Below, piece after piece: positions 1 to 8,822 of a stretch of 32,501 nucleotides of DNA. The notes below the pieces were generated by a model, which saw nothing but the letters and a program-made list of their open reading frames with translations, was not told the origin of the DNA and ran no database searches. Position 1 is the first letter of the stretch. Every line of letters begins with the position of its first letter. The stretch lies in NCBI GenBank assembly GCA_002731825.1, contig PCCS01000051.1, positions 1 to 32,501 of the forward strand, written 5' to 3'. The translations under genes and the position numbers were made by a program. Source of the stretch: Myxococcales bacterium (lineage in GTDB: Bacteria > Myxococcota_A > Bradymonadia > UBA7976 > UBA1532).

Positions 1-309
1 CCACGGTGTTCGCCCGGTGAGTTTTGCGAGAGAATCCCAACCAGGAATGTTGGGTCCAAATCCAATCCCGTCCCGGCCGACAGTCGCCCAAGTCCACTGT
101 TCCAAAATTGAGTCGCTTCGTTGATGCTCGCCGCGCACCACGATTTTTGGCACGTGTGCCTTTGGTGGTTCATCCCGTTGTTTGACGACCGGTTCGGAAT
201 CTTGGAGACGACCTGCATCAACGCCGTCTTCAGCGAGCTCTTGATCAGCTGTGCCGCAGCCTAAAGATAGCACGATGGCCATGACGATATTGGCAATTAG
301 ATACTTCAC
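1..309 (-). CDS. Putative lipoprotein, N-terminal part (runs off window)
   Basis: An open minus-strand frame starts with GTG at 309 and continues to base 1 without a stop, giving at least 103 residues. A GGATGGAG ribosome site lies just upstream of the GTG. The N-terminus (MKYLIANIVMAIVLSLGC) is a short hydrophobic signal ending in Cys18. The box is relaxed, with Ser at -3, like the other SLGC lipoprotein in this window at 27311. After the Cys comes an acidic linker, then a Trp- and Gly-containing segment (EQWTWATVGRDG). I do not recognise the family. It is divergent from the sulfatase-like gene. It is likely an envelope lipoprotein, but the function cannot be read from this fragment. Confidence 0.6.
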   Translation of the reverse strand, partial: MKYLIANIVMAIVLSLGCGTADQELAEDGVDAGRLQDSEPVVKQRDEPPKAHVPKIVVRGEHQRSDSILEQWTWATVGRDGIGFGPNIPGWDSLAKLTGRTPW

Positions 310-414
310 GAGACTCCATCCTGCGGTGACTCAACCTCCACGTCAAGCGCCTGATAAATCCCAAGTTAATGGAACCGATCTGTAGTCCGTTGCCAATAGA
401 GTAACGCTCATGGA

Positions 415-444
415 TTGACAGTCGGTGCCCAGGGCGATTATGAA
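415..444 (+). promoter_or_regulatory. Candidate sigma70-type promoter of the sulfatase-like/scpB unit
   Basis: A perfect TTGACA at 415-420 is followed after 18 bases by TATGAA at 439-444. Transcription from it would begin close to the ATG at 451. A TTG at 415 could extend the reading frame upstream, but it lies inside the -35 box, which argues for a start at 451 or 463. The -10 match is only four of six. Confidence 0.3.
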
Positions 445-450
445 CACCCC

Positions 451-2613
451 ATGGAAAAACCTATGTCTCAATCTATCAACGCCGCCTTCTGTGCATTCAC
501 AGCCTTCGGTCTGATGGGTGTTTATGAAGGCTTAAACGACTTGTCCGGCGACACATTGGACAGCGGCCCTGCGCTCATGGTTGCTGTCGGACTCGCTGCC
601 CTGTTGGCCAGCCCAATTGCCCTGGTGGGCTTTGTTATCTACCCAAACCTGGCACGGTCTTGGTCACCAAGTGCCTGGTATCGGCAGTATGTGACCGAGG
701 GAGACAAGACTCAGCGTGTGGACTGGTCCGCAATGGTCTACTCGAGCCTTCTTGGATTCGTCTGCGGCGTCGCAATCGTGTCTTTTTTTGGTGGGATAGC
801 ACACGATTTCAACCAAAAGCTGATGACCATGGCCTTTTTGGGTCTCGCAAGTTTCGCTGCCGGTGTTATCGGCGTCATCATTTTCGTAGGCACAATGCCT
901 ATCTTCAAAGCGCTCCTAGGCAAATTCACCTCCGGTGGTCGAGCACTCGTATTATTCCCAGTCATGATGGCGACCATCGGTGGTCTACTTGTGCTGATCA
1001 TGATCGGCCGAATGGATTTAGGCGCCTATAGAATTGAGCGCTTTACATCCCCTTTATTGGCCATCGTAGGTGGATATATTCTATTTGCTTTGACCCGCAA
1101 TAGCAGCGCGATAATACGAAGGGCCATCGGTGCCATCGGCGTGACCACATTGCTGTTCGGTGGCCTTATCTTGACTGGAGACGACGATTGGTCGAAACGC
1201 GCGTCGGCGATTGTCAAACAAGGGGCATCCAGCCAGATCACACTCAATGTGTTGCGCGCGTTGACAGACAGCGATGGAGATGGTTTCTCCGACGTGTTCG
1301 CTGGCGGTGACTGCAATGATTCAAACCCGCTCATCAGCCCAAAAGCTAAAGAAATCCCTGATAATAACATCGATGAGAATTGCCGTGGGGGTGACTTAAA
1401 AACGGAGGTCAAGCCCAAGCAAGTTGAGCCCAAGAGAGCCCCAGATCAAATCGCGGCTGCCCCCCGCGTAAAGGCCGCCCCCTACAATATCGTTTTCATT
1501 ATGATCGATACACTGCGACCCGATCGTCTAGGCGCTTATGGCTATAAACGTGACACCAGTCCCAATATAGACGCGTTCGCTCAAAATAGCCTGCTCTTCG
1601 AGAATGTCTATGGTCAGGCTCCAAATACACCGCGTTCCTTTCCCTCGATGATTACAGGACGCTATCCCAGTCGAATAAGCTGGGAGAAACGCTATGCAAA
1701 TTATGGAAAATTGACGGATGCAAATCAGACGCTGTTTAAAATTTTTGGAGCGGCAGGCTGGCGTACGGAGATGGTGAGCGCACACTGGTATTTTGAAAAG
1801 GCCAAGGGCTTCGAAAAAGGGATTCATTTCTGGGACAACCGAGGCGCGCTCAGTATTAAGAAGAGCAATACCCAATCAGCGGCTCCACTGATCACTCAGA
1901 AAATCATGACTCGCCTCGATGAACTCGAAAAACGGAAAGAGCGGTTTGTTTTATTCGCTCATTACTTCGATCCGCACAGCCGCTACATGAATCATCCCGA
2001 TGTTAAAGTCTTCGGCAAAAAGGGCTTATCGAACAAGTATGACAGCGAAATCGCATACGTCGACCATCACATTAAACCCGTTCTGGATCGTCTTAATAGC
2101 GGTATCTGGGCACGCAATACCGTCGTTGTATTGACCAGCGATCATGGCGAAGCATTCAAGGAGCATGGCTTCTACTTCCATGGCCGAACGGTCTATAATG
2201 AGGAGGTCAAAGTGCCGCTCATCATACGTGTACCTGGCACTGAATCGAAGCGCATTAAAACCACGATTGGCTTGGTTGACCTACTCCCCACTCTCGGTGA
2301 AATGACTGGTGTAAAAACTGAAACCGCCATGGGTGAAAGTATGGTCGGACTTTGGACAGGGACCGGACCTATCCCCAAAAAACCAGTTTTTGTTGAACAG
2401 TTACCCTATCCAAACTACAAAACACATATGGTCGCAGCAATCGACAGATCCGGACAGTTCAAGGTCATCCAGAACGTGACCGACAACATCCTGGAAATCT
2501 TTGATCTCAAAACAGATCCCAAAGAGAAGAGGAATCTGTTGGATAAGAACCCAGACGGAGCAAGCCCCCTGAGACAGGCTTTGGAGCAATTTCTCGATGC
2601 CGATCCTGGATGA
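451..2613 (+). CDS. Multi-TM sulfatase-superfamily protein with Thr at the nucleophile position and an embedded MopE-type Ca motif
   Basis: About 720 residues. The N-terminal quarter has about seven hydrophobic segments. An acidic motif follows at residues 272-312 (DSDGDG, DCND, then IDENC), resembling the MopE/thrombospondin-3 calcium-binding motif. The alkaline phosphatase/sulfatase fold begins near residue 344. Metal-ligand positions are visible as FIMIDTLRPD (Asp353) and SDHGE (564-567). The residue aligned with the formylglycine-forming Cys/Ser is Thr393, in NTPRSFPSMITGR, and the C-x-P-x-R maturation motif is absent. This points to a Thr-nucleophile transferase or hydrolase (phosphoethanolamine- or phosphoglycerol-transferase-like) rather than a true sulfatase. 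The substrate is unknown, and an extracytoplasmic catalytic domain is inferred. The start could also be ATG 463 or an in-frame TTG at 415. Its 3' end overlaps scpB by 17 bases. Confidence 0.8.
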   Translation: MEKPMSQSINAAFCAFTAFGLMGVYEGLNDLSGDTLDSGPALMVAVGLAALLASPIALVGFVIYPNLARSWSPSAWYRQYVTEGDKTQRVDWSAMVYSSLLGFVCGVAIVSFFGGIAHDFNQKLMTMAFLGLASFAAGVIGVIIFVGTMPIFKALLGKFTSGGRALVLFPVMMATIGGLLVLIMIGRMDLGAYRIERFTSPLLAIVGGYILFALTRNSSAIIRRAIGAIGVTTLLFGGLILTGDDDWSKRASAIVKQGASSQITLNVLRALTDSDGDGFSDVFAGGDCNDSNPLISPKAKEIPDNNIDENCRGGDLKTEVKPKQVEPKRAPDQIAAAPRVKAAPYNIVFIMIDTLRPDRLGAYGYKRDTSPNIDAFAQNSLLFENVYGQAPNTPRSFPSMITGRYPSRISWEKRYANYGKLTDANQTLFKIFGAAGWRTEMVSAHWYFEKAKGFEKGIHFWDNRGALSIKKSNTQSAAPLITQKIMTRLDELEKRKERFVLFAHYFDPHSRYMNHPDVKVFGKKGLSNKYDSEIAYVDHHIKPVLDRLNSGIWARNTVVVLTSDHGEAFKEHGFYFHGRTVYNEEVKVPLIIRVPGTESKRIKTTIGLVDLLPTLGEMTGVKTETAMGESMVGLWTGTGPIPKKPVFVEQLPYPNYKTHMVAAIDRSGQFKVIQNVTDNILEIFDLKTDPKEKRNLLDKNPDGASPLRQALEQFLDADPG

Positions 2614-3313
2614 GAGCCAAGAGAAAGAGCTAAAGGGGCTGCTCTGCGCGCTCCTGCTCGCCGCAGATGGGCCGCTCAGTATGGCGATTTTACTCGACCT
2701 CATTAACGGTGCGGTCGATGAAGAGGAATGGCCTACGCCTGTCCACGACAATCATCTCCAAGATGCCCTTCAGGCGCTCGCCCAGGATTACGATGGCAAG
2801 TCGGGTATCGAATTGGTCGAAGTGGGGGGCGGTTGGCGATTTAGGACAGCCACTCGATTTAGCCATATGGTTCGAAGGCTTTGGCCCGAACGAAAACTTC
2901 GACTGAGCAAAGCGGCCCTGGAGGCACTGGCGGTGATCGCATATAAACAGCCATGCACACGACACGAAATTGAAACTGTACGTGGTGTCGATTGCGGCGG
3001 CGTTGTGCGGAGTCTACTGGAAAAGGGTCTCGTCCGAATCACAGGTAAGAGCGATGACGTCGGCCGACCCCTCCTCTACGGAACGACCAAGCTCTTCTTA
3101 GAGACCTTCTCCATGAAAAACATTTCCGCCTTACCGACGCTTCGGTCATTGGACGAATTAGACGCCGACCAAGCCGCTCAACTTCAATTCCAAGTCAGCG
3201 AGACGCTAGCCGAACGATTCAAAAATGCTGTTCCGGTCTCGAAAGAGTTTGATGGCGACGGTTCAATCATCGACTCCAAGGACTCAGCGGACTCCGATAG
3301 AACGGAGTCGTAG
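2597..3313 (+). CDS. scpB: Segregation and condensation protein B
   Basis: A 238-residue ScpB, the winged-helix kleisin partner that with ScpA and SMC forms the bacterial condensin acting in nucleoid compaction and segregation. Diagnostic stretches are LSKAALEALAVIAYKQP (103-119), VRGVDCGGVVRSLLEKGLV (128-146) and GRPLLYGTT (156-164). The ATG sits inside the end of the upstream sulfatase-like gene, with GGAG about 10 bases before it, so translation is probably coupled. The acidic, Ser-rich C-terminal tail beyond residue 215 is typically variable. The partner gene scpA is next door but convergent, not co-directional. Confidence 0.93.
   Translation: MPILDESQEKELKGLLCALLLAADGPLSMAILLDLINGAVDEEEWPTPVHDNHLQDALQALAQDYDGKSGIELVEVGGGWRFRTATRFSHMVRRLWPERKLRLSKAALEALAVIAYKQPCTRHEIETVRGVDCGGVVRSLLEKGLVRITGKSDDVGRPLLYGTTKLFLETFSMKNISALPTLRSLDELDADQAAQLQFQVSETLAERFKNAVPVSKEFDGDGSIIDSKDSADSDRTES
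3290..3309. terminator. GC-rich hairpin at the scpB/scpA convergence
   Basis: GACTCCG (3290-3296) and CGGAGTC (3303-3309) form a perfect 7-bp stem with a 6-base loop over the last codons of scpB. The site lies between two convergent genes, where a bidirectional terminator would be expected. No T-tract follows on either strand, so the assignment is weak. Confidence 0.25.
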
Positions 3314-3349
3314 ACAGGTCCACAGTGGTCAAAGCCGCTCACCGAAAGC

Positions 3350-4219
3350 TCATTCAGCCAGCATGCCTGCAGCGACTTCACCTCGCTGAGCAATTTCATC
3401 GACAGATGGCTTGATGTACAGGGGCGTATTTGGCTCTCGCTGTTCGACACCGATGAGCTTCAGTCGCGCCATTTCCAGCAAGGCCAGAAAAGTCGTGATG
3501 ACCTCTTCGCGAGTTGATGTATTTTCAATTAGATGCGCGAAGCTGACTTGGCCCAAGGTCGCTAGCTTATCTGCGATTTGAGCAATCCGTTCGCCGATTG
3601 TGATTCGCTCCACATAAATCTCATGGGGCGCTTGGTACGATTCTTTTTTGAGCAAGTCTCTAAATGCTGTAGCCAAGCGATAGACATCATGGCTCGTCAA
3701 ATCTGGGTCCTCTTCACGAGGCTTATCTTGGCCGGGCGGCCTGATGAATACGTCCCGACCAAGTCGGGTCTCATCGTCCAAATTTTGAGCCGCTTCCTTG
3801 AAGGCTTGATACGCAAGCAACTGGTGCATCAACTCCAGGCGGGGGTCTAAGCCATCACCCAGCTCTCCATCGTCTACCTCAGGCCGAGGCAAGAGAAGCT
3901 TACTCTTCAATTGCATGAGCGTTGCCGCCATCAAAAGAAAATCACTCGCGGGTTCTATGCCCGTCCGCTTCATAAGACTGAGTGTATCCAAATAGGCGGC
4001 TGTCAATCGGGAGATAGAGATGTCGAATATATCTAACTCCTCCTTGCGAATCAGATGCAGCAGTAAGTCCAGCGGGCCATCAAAATTGGGTAAATGAATT
4101 TGATAGCGACTGTCCGCAAAAGCAACTGGATCTGCCGTACTGTCTCCCCTTAAATCGTGGTCGTTATTGGACACGCCATCATCTATGGTCAATTGAACCT
4201 TTTTAGGGTCACTGCTCAT
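3350..4219 (-). CDS. scpA: Segregation and condensation protein A (kleisin)
   Basis: A 289-residue ScpA kleisin that bridges the SMC heads and binds ScpB. The family signature FDGPLDLLLHLI lies at residues 46-57, followed by RKEELDIFDISI. The leucine-rich segment LMAATLMQLKSKLLLPRPE and the C-terminal winged helix (VITTFLALLEMARLKLI) are in the expected order. The start overlaps the M50 protease stop by four bases (ATGA), placing scpA last in the dnaJ-like-mutS-xerD-M50-scpA run. The first 35 residues are a charged extension, somewhat longer than in many homologues. Confidence 0.93.
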   Translation of the reverse strand: MSSDPKKVQLTIDDGVSNNDHDLRGDSTADPVAFADSRYQIHLPNFDGPLDLLLHLIRKEELDIFDISISRLTAAYLDTLSLMKRTGIEPASDFLLMAATLMQLKSKLLLPRPEVDDGELGDGLDPRLELMHQLLAYQAFKEAAQNLDDETRLGRDVFIRPPGQDKPREEDPDLTSHDVYRLATAFRDLLKKESYQAPHEIYVERITIGERIAQIADKLATLGQVSFAHLIENTSTREEVITTFLALLEMARLKLIGVEQREPNTPLYIKPSVDEIAQRGEVAAGMLAE

Positions 4220-4845
4220 GGTTCGAGCAGTCCCAGGAACGAGCCTGCCAGCCTCAGAAATGGGTCAAATAAGTGCTGGCCATAAATGAAAAAGATAATG
4301 AGGATGATCGTTCCATATTGCATCAAGAAACCGATGGCAGGGCTCCTTGGTATGAGCGTTCGAAGAACCGTAAACCCATCGAGCGGCGGAATTGGGATCA
4401 TATTTAAAACCGCCAGAATCACATTGGCATAGACCATTGCTCTGGCCAGCTGAATCATTGGGTCTAAAAACGGTGAACCGGTGCGGAGCAAGACAGCATA
4501 AACTACGCCAGACAACAGACCCAACAACACGTTACTGACCGGCCCCGCAAAACTGATGAGGAACTCGGCTTTTCTCAGGCTAATGGACCGACGGACGCGA
4601 CTTGGATTGACTGGCGTTGCCGCCCAACCAATGAGCCATCCTTGTAGCGCAGCCATTAAGGGAATGATCAGAGCACCGAATGGATGTTCTTTAAATAAGA
4701 CGATTGGATTCAGAGTGAGTCGGCCTGCTTGGCGGGGCGTCGGATCACCCAGCTTATTGGCCATCCATGCGTGAGCGAACTCATGGATTGTAAGTGAGAT
4801 CACAAGCGCCAAAAATAGAACCATTGCACTACGAAGGTCGACCAC
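4216..4845 (-). CDS. Site-2 protease-like M50 family membrane metallopeptidase
   Basis: About 209 residues, starting at a GTG (4845) that has AGAGG five bases upstream and lies one base after the xerD stop. An in-frame start at 4932 exists but would lie well inside xerD. The zinc motif HEFAH is at residues 21-25 in the first membrane segment, and the third metal ligand is in NMIPIPPLDG (Asp156). Four to five further membrane segments follow. This is the compact 'site-2 protease' type widely found next to scpA and trpS. The physiological substrate of that group is generally unknown. It abuts xerD upstream and overlaps scpA downstream. Confidence 0.88.
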   Translation of the reverse strand: MVDLRSAMVLFLALVISLTIHEFAHAWMANKLGDPTPRQAGRLTLNPIVLFKEHPFGALIIPLMAALQGWLIGWAATPVNPSRVRRSISLRKAEFLISFAGPVSNVLLGLLSGVVYAVLLRTGSPFLDPMIQLARAMVYANVILAVLNMIPIPPLDGFTVLRTLIPRSPAIGFLMQYGTIILIIFFIYGQHLFDPFLRLAGSFLGLLEP

Positions 4846-4846
4846 A

Positions 4847-5770
4847 CTAACCTCTGGGATGGTGTTTTGCGTGAATTTGAGCCAAGCGAGCTCGTGACAA
4901 GTGGGTGTATATTTCGGTTGTCGAAATGTCAACGTGTCCGAGCATCATCTGTAAACTGCGTAAGTCGACACCACGCTCCAAAAGGTGGGTTGCGAATGCA
5001 TGCCGAAGCGTGTGCGGGCTGATATCACCCTGGATATCAGCACGTCTCGCATACTTCTTTACGAGCTTGAAAAAGCCTTGCCGAGTCATCGCCCGGCCAA
5101 GCCGACTCAGAAACACAGCCTGACTCGAATGGCGTTTGCGATCCCCTTGAGTCAGAACGTGTCGTGCAACCATTAAGTAATGTTCCAGCCATTTGCGCGC
5201 CACGTCTCCCAAGGGAACCAAGCGTTCTTTGCGCCCTTTGCCTATGACTCGGATATACCCCATTTCCAAATGTAATTGGCCGACCTCCAAGCTCACGAGT
5301 TCAGAGACTCGAACGCCTGTAGCATAGAGCACCTCGAACATAGTTCGGTCACGTAGACCCAGCTTATGATTGACATCAGGTGTAGACAGAAGGCGTTCGA
5401 CATCATCCAAAGTCATGGTCTTCGGGAGTGGTCGGCCAACCTTTGGTAGTTCAATCTTTTGTGTTGGATTGTGCGACAGAATGTCTTCAACATGCAGGTA
5501 TTTGAAAAAACCTCGAAGTGAGACGAGCTGTCTCGATTGGGTTCTCTTGCTGACCCCCGCCTGATACCGGTGACTTAACCAACTCAAGACATGCTGTTCG
5601 CCTACCCCGTCAAGATCAAGTCCGTCATCGAGGTGGCTCACAAAGGATAATAAGTCTCGTTGATAGGCGGTTAAAGTATTCTTAGAAAGACCACGCTCAA
5701 CGCGTAGCCAATCAAGATAATCATCGATTGCAGCATCGAGTGCCGGTCGTTTATCGAGCATTTCATTCAA
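4847..5770 (-). CDS. xerD: Tyrosine recombinase XerD (or XerC)
   Basis: A 307-residue Xer recombinase that resolves chromosome dimers at dif with a partner recombinase and FtsK. The N-terminal SAM-like core-binding domain (YLDWLRVERGLSKNTL) precedes the catalytic domain. All catalytic residues are present: Arg154 (GVRVSEL), Lys178 (GKGRKER), His253 and Arg256 (HTLRHAFA), His279 (LGHVDIS) and nucleophile Tyr288 (TEIYTHL). The length is standard. The start overlaps the mutS stop by four bases (ATGA). I prefer XerD to XerC on overall resemblance, but a phylogeny would be needed. Grouping with mutS and scpA links it to chromosome maintenance. Confidence 0.88.
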   Translation of the reverse strand: MNEMLDKRPALDAAIDDYLDWLRVERGLSKNTLTAYQRDLLSFVSHLDDGLDLDGVGEQHVLSWLSHRYQAGVSKRTQSRQLVSLRGFFKYLHVEDILSHNPTQKIELPKVGRPLPKTMTLDDVERLLSTPDVNHKLGLRDRTMFEVLYATGVRVSELVSLEVGQLHLEMGYIRVIGKGRKERLVPLGDVARKWLEHYLMVARHVLTQGDRKRHSSQAVFLSRLGRAMTRQGFFKLVKKYARRADIQGDISPHTLRHAFATHLLERGVDLRSLQMMLGHVDISTTEIYTHLSRARLAQIHAKHHPRG

Positions 5771-8439
5771 TCTAACTGACCGCGTAATGCGTTGACGAAA
5801 TTGAGCGCCTGTAATGGCGTCATTTCATCTAGATTCGCGGCTTTGATGGCTTTCTCAACTTTTGATGGTGCGGCATTCAAAGGGGGAGGTGAAAACAAGC
5901 TCAGCTGCATAGAGTGACCTACTTTCGGTGAATGTCCCGCGGCGCTTTGACCGTCCAATTCGCTGCCCTCTAACCCGTTTAATACAATCTTAGAGCGCTC
6001 AATGACTGAGTTCGGAAGGCCAGCAAGCCGCGCGACTTGAATTCCGTAAGAACGGCTGGCGCCGCCTTCGACCAATTGTCGAAGAAAAATCACCTCATCA
6101 TTCCACTCTTTGACAGCGATTGTAAAATTACGAACCCGTGGTTTGGACGCTTGCATGTCCGTCAACTCATGGTAATGAGTGGCAAACAATGTCTTCGCAC
6201 CGATCACATCGTGAATGTATTCAGCCACGGACCAGGCAATACTCACACCATCAAACGTACTTGTGCCACGACCGATTTCATCGAGTATGAGTAGACTTCT
6301 GGACGTCGCCTCCCGAAGGATGGTTGCGGTTTCGTGCATTTCGACCATGAAGGTTGACCGTCCTGCCGCCAGATCATCGGCTGCGCCAACCCGAGTAAAA
6401 ATCCGATCGACGACGCCGACGTGGGCTTGGGCAGCTGGAACAAAACTGCCCATCTGGGCCATCAAGGTGATCAGCGCAACTTGACGCATTGCCGTCGATT
6501 TCCCCGCCATATTCGGGCCCGTTAATATAATTAACGCTTGCTCCGTCCGATCCAATCGAATGGAATTCGGGACAAAGTCTTCTCGTCCAACGGCGTCTTC
6601 GACCACGGGGTGCCTTGCATCGATGAGGTCGATGACATCGCCGTCATCGACCACCGGTCGGCAATAGTCATTTTGATGTGCAACTTCCGCCAAAGCCGTC
6701 AATGCATCAAGTTCCGCCAATGCAGACGCTGTTTGAGCGATCGCGCTGGCTGCATCGGCAATTTCAGACCTGAGAGTCTGGAAAAGTTCGCTTTCAAGAA
6801 CGAGACGCCGGTTGTCTGCAGTGACAACTTTCTCCTCGAACTCTTTGAGTTCTTCAGTGAAATAACGCTCTGCATTCGTAAGCGTTTGCTTTCTGACGTA
6901 ATGCTCGGGGACTTTCGCTGTGTGCGATCGACTGACTTCGATGTAATAGCCAAATACGCGATTATAACGGACCTTTAAATTAGGGATCCCAGTGGAGTCC
7001 CGCTCTCTCTGCTCTAAGTCCAGTAGATAGTCCTTGCCAGAGGTCGCTAACTGAGTCCATTCATCCAGTTCGGCATGGTGGCCAGAGCGGATTACGCCCC
7101 CCTCTTTGAGCTGACCTGGCGGATCATCCGAGAGAGCCGACGCAATGGTTTTGACCACGTCAAAAAGGGGATCAATTCGACCCGTGACAGAGGCCAAGGC
7201 TGCAACGGTACCCAGCTGGTCAAGCAATTCGGGAACGCGCTCCAGACTGACCCTGAGAAACCACAGATCTCGGGGGCCGGCAGCCCCAGAGCCAATACGC
7301 GCATTGAGCCTTTCTAAATCGTACATAGCCTGCAAACTGATGCGGATATGGGCTCGATTTTCAGGGTTGTTTTTAAGCCACTCAACGCCGTCAAGCCGCT
7401 CATTAATTGCTTTTGGATCCATCAACGGATAGGCGATCCATTGACGCATTCGGCGACCCCCCATAGCCGTTCCCGCCCGATCCAAAACGCCCAGTAGCGC
7501 GCCGCGTTTACGCCCATCCATGAGCGTTCTAAATAGCTCGAGGTTTGCTTTCGCTGTCTCGTCGAGAATTAAGGTTTCATGAACTCTATAGGGAACCAAT
7601 AATCGAGTGTGATGAGGGATTTTTTGTTGGGTATCTTTCACATAGGCCAAAACGGCACCAGCCGCCCGAATGACCAAATCCGGATCACCAAAACCGAATC
7701 CACGCAATTCATCAATACATCCATCTCCACGGGGGCCAACGAATGAATCAAGCAGCGGCTGTACAACTGCGTCTTCAAAGAATTGATCCCCGGGACGGGA
7801 AATGGCTACGCCCTTACTGCGTGGGCCCAAAACGGCCTCAAGAGCCTTGCTGTCCTCAAGAACAATGAGTTCACGGGGTTCTATACGACTGATTTCACAC
7901 CGAAGGGCACTGGCGCCAAGTAGCTCCGTTACTTTGAATTCACCCGTACTGACATCCAGCGCAGCCAGACCAAACACATCCGCCTCTGTCGCATGTGGAA
8001 CAACACTCACCAAATAGTTGTTTGCCCGGGCTTCAAGGCTCTCTGAATCGATAACGAGGCCCGGTGTTATAACTTGGGTGATCCCCCTGCGGACTAGGCC
8101 CCGTGCTTGAGCTGCATCTTCGAGCTGTTCGCAGACCGCCACCTTAAAACCGGCAGCAAGCGCGCGACTGAGGTAGCTGGGCAGTTGATGATGGGGAAAA
8201 CCCGACATAGGCGCGGGCACAGAAGAGCCTTTATCTCTCGATGTGACCGTGAGCTCCAGGTGTTGACCACCCAGCTCGGCGTCTTCAAAAAACATCTCAT
8301 AAAAATCGCCCATGCGAAAAAACAGCAACGCATCAGGGTACTTCGACTTGGCATCGACGTACTGCTTCATCATCGGCGTCAGCTTAACGCCGGCGGGAAT
8401 GCCATTCTTTGCTTCGGTAGTTACATCAACAGGGGCCAT
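5767..8439 (-). CDS. mutS: DNA mismatch repair protein MutS
   Basis: An 890-residue MutS, of standard family length. The mismatch-reading motif GDFYEMF is at residues 44-50 (Phe46, Glu48). The central connector, core and clamp are recognisable. The ABC-type ATPase carries Walker A GPNMAGKST (641-649), then LLILDEIGRGTSTFDG (Walker B and signature) and ATHYHEL. It scans DNA for mispairs and recruits MutL; no mutL is in this window. It is transcribed ahead of xerD with a four-base overlap. About 80 bases separate it from the small secreted-protein gene upstream, so it probably shares the dnaJ-like operon but could have its own promoter. Confidence 0.97.
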   Translation of the reverse strand: MAPVDVTTEAKNGIPAGVKLTPMMKQYVDAKSKYPDALLFFRMGDFYEMFFEDAELGGQHLELTVTSRDKGSSVPAPMSGFPHHQLPSYLSRALAAGFKVAVCEQLEDAAQARGLVRRGITQVITPGLVIDSESLEARANNYLVSVVPHATEADVFGLAALDVSTGEFKVTELLGASALRCEISRIEPRELIVLEDSKALEAVLGPRSKGVAISRPGDQFFEDAVVQPLLDSFVGPRGDGCIDELRGFGFGDPDLVIRAAGAVLAYVKDTQQKIPHHTRLLVPYRVHETLILDETAKANLELFRTLMDGRKRGALLGVLDRAGTAMGGRRMRQWIAYPLMDPKAINERLDGVEWLKNNPENRAHIRISLQAMYDLERLNARIGSGAAGPRDLWFLRVSLERVPELLDQLGTVAALASVTGRIDPLFDVVKTIASALSDDPPGQLKEGGVIRSGHHAELDEWTQLATSGKDYLLDLEQRERDSTGIPNLKVRYNRVFGYYIEVSRSHTAKVPEHYVRKQTLTNAERYFTEELKEFEEKVVTADNRRLVLESELFQTLRSEIADAASAIAQTASALAELDALTALAEVAHQNDYCRPVVDDGDVIDLIDARHPVVEDAVGREDFVPNSIRLDRTEQALIILTGPNMAGKSTAMRQVALITLMAQMGSFVPAAQAHVGVVDRIFTRVGAADDLAAGRSTFMVEMHETATILREATSRSLLILDEIGRGTSTFDGVSIAWSVAEYIHDVIGAKTLFATHYHELTDMQASKPRVRNFTIAVKEWNDEVIFLRQLVEGGASRSYGIQVARLAGLPNSVIERSKIVLNGLEGSELDGQSAAGHSPKVGHSMQLSLFSPPPLNAAPSKVEKAIKAANLDEMTPLQALNFVNALRGQLD

Positions 8440-8519
8440 ATCTCGACATCTACTTCAACCCGGCGAAGCCTTCAACAGGTCCGTTGAAAATTGTCTCATT
8501 TTTATGGTTTTGATATGGC

Positions 8520-8819
8520 TCAGGTCACCAAATCGACGATGGCACCCCGACCGTCAAACCGAGAGCGCTCACGATATCGACTCTGAGCTGTCGTTGCACG
8601 GCTGTACTTTTCCGGACTCAATGTAGACAAGGCATTGGCTGTCACTGACTCAACCACACCTCGGTTCTCAGAGCCCACATTTTTCTCTGCATGATAGGTG
8701 TCGCCATCGGATTTAAATTCAACGGTGTTTCCCTGTGTGACCACTGGCATGAGTAAAGCCAGAAAGCCTGCCAGTCCCCTTGATGGTTTTAAGACTTTTG
8801 CGCGTTGAGATGCGGTCAT
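8520..8819 (-). CDS. Small putative secreted protein, unknown function
   Basis: A 99-residue frame whose ATG lies three bases after the stop of the dnaJ-like gene, suggesting coupled translation. The N-terminus looks like a Sec signal: basic residues (RAKVLKPSR), then LAGFLALLMPVV, with possible cleavage near TQG. The mature part is charged and Ser/Arg-rich, without cysteines or a repeat. I do not recognise the family. Support comes from position, start context and signal-like N-terminus only. It fills the gap between the dnaJ-like gene and mutS. Confidence 0.5.
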   Translation of the reverse strand: MTASQRAKVLKPSRGLAGFLALLMPVVTQGNTVEFKSDGDTYHAEKNVGSENRGVVESVTANALSTLSPEKYSRATTAQSRYRERSRFDGRGAIVDLVT

Positions 8820-8822
8820 AGC

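Noticed and set aside
738..1433. Long antisense reading frames inside the sulfatase-like gene
   Set aside because: They are opposite-strand shadows of a well-supported protein, with no ribosome site or recognisable sequence.
4846..4932. N-terminal extension of the M50 protease inside xerD
   Set aside because: The added residues read as xerD out of frame; a GTG with AGAGG right after the xerD stop gives a normal-length protease.
6538..6978. Plus-strand 146-residue frame opposite mutS
   Set aside because: It lies entirely within mutS on the opposite strand and has no family-like sequence.
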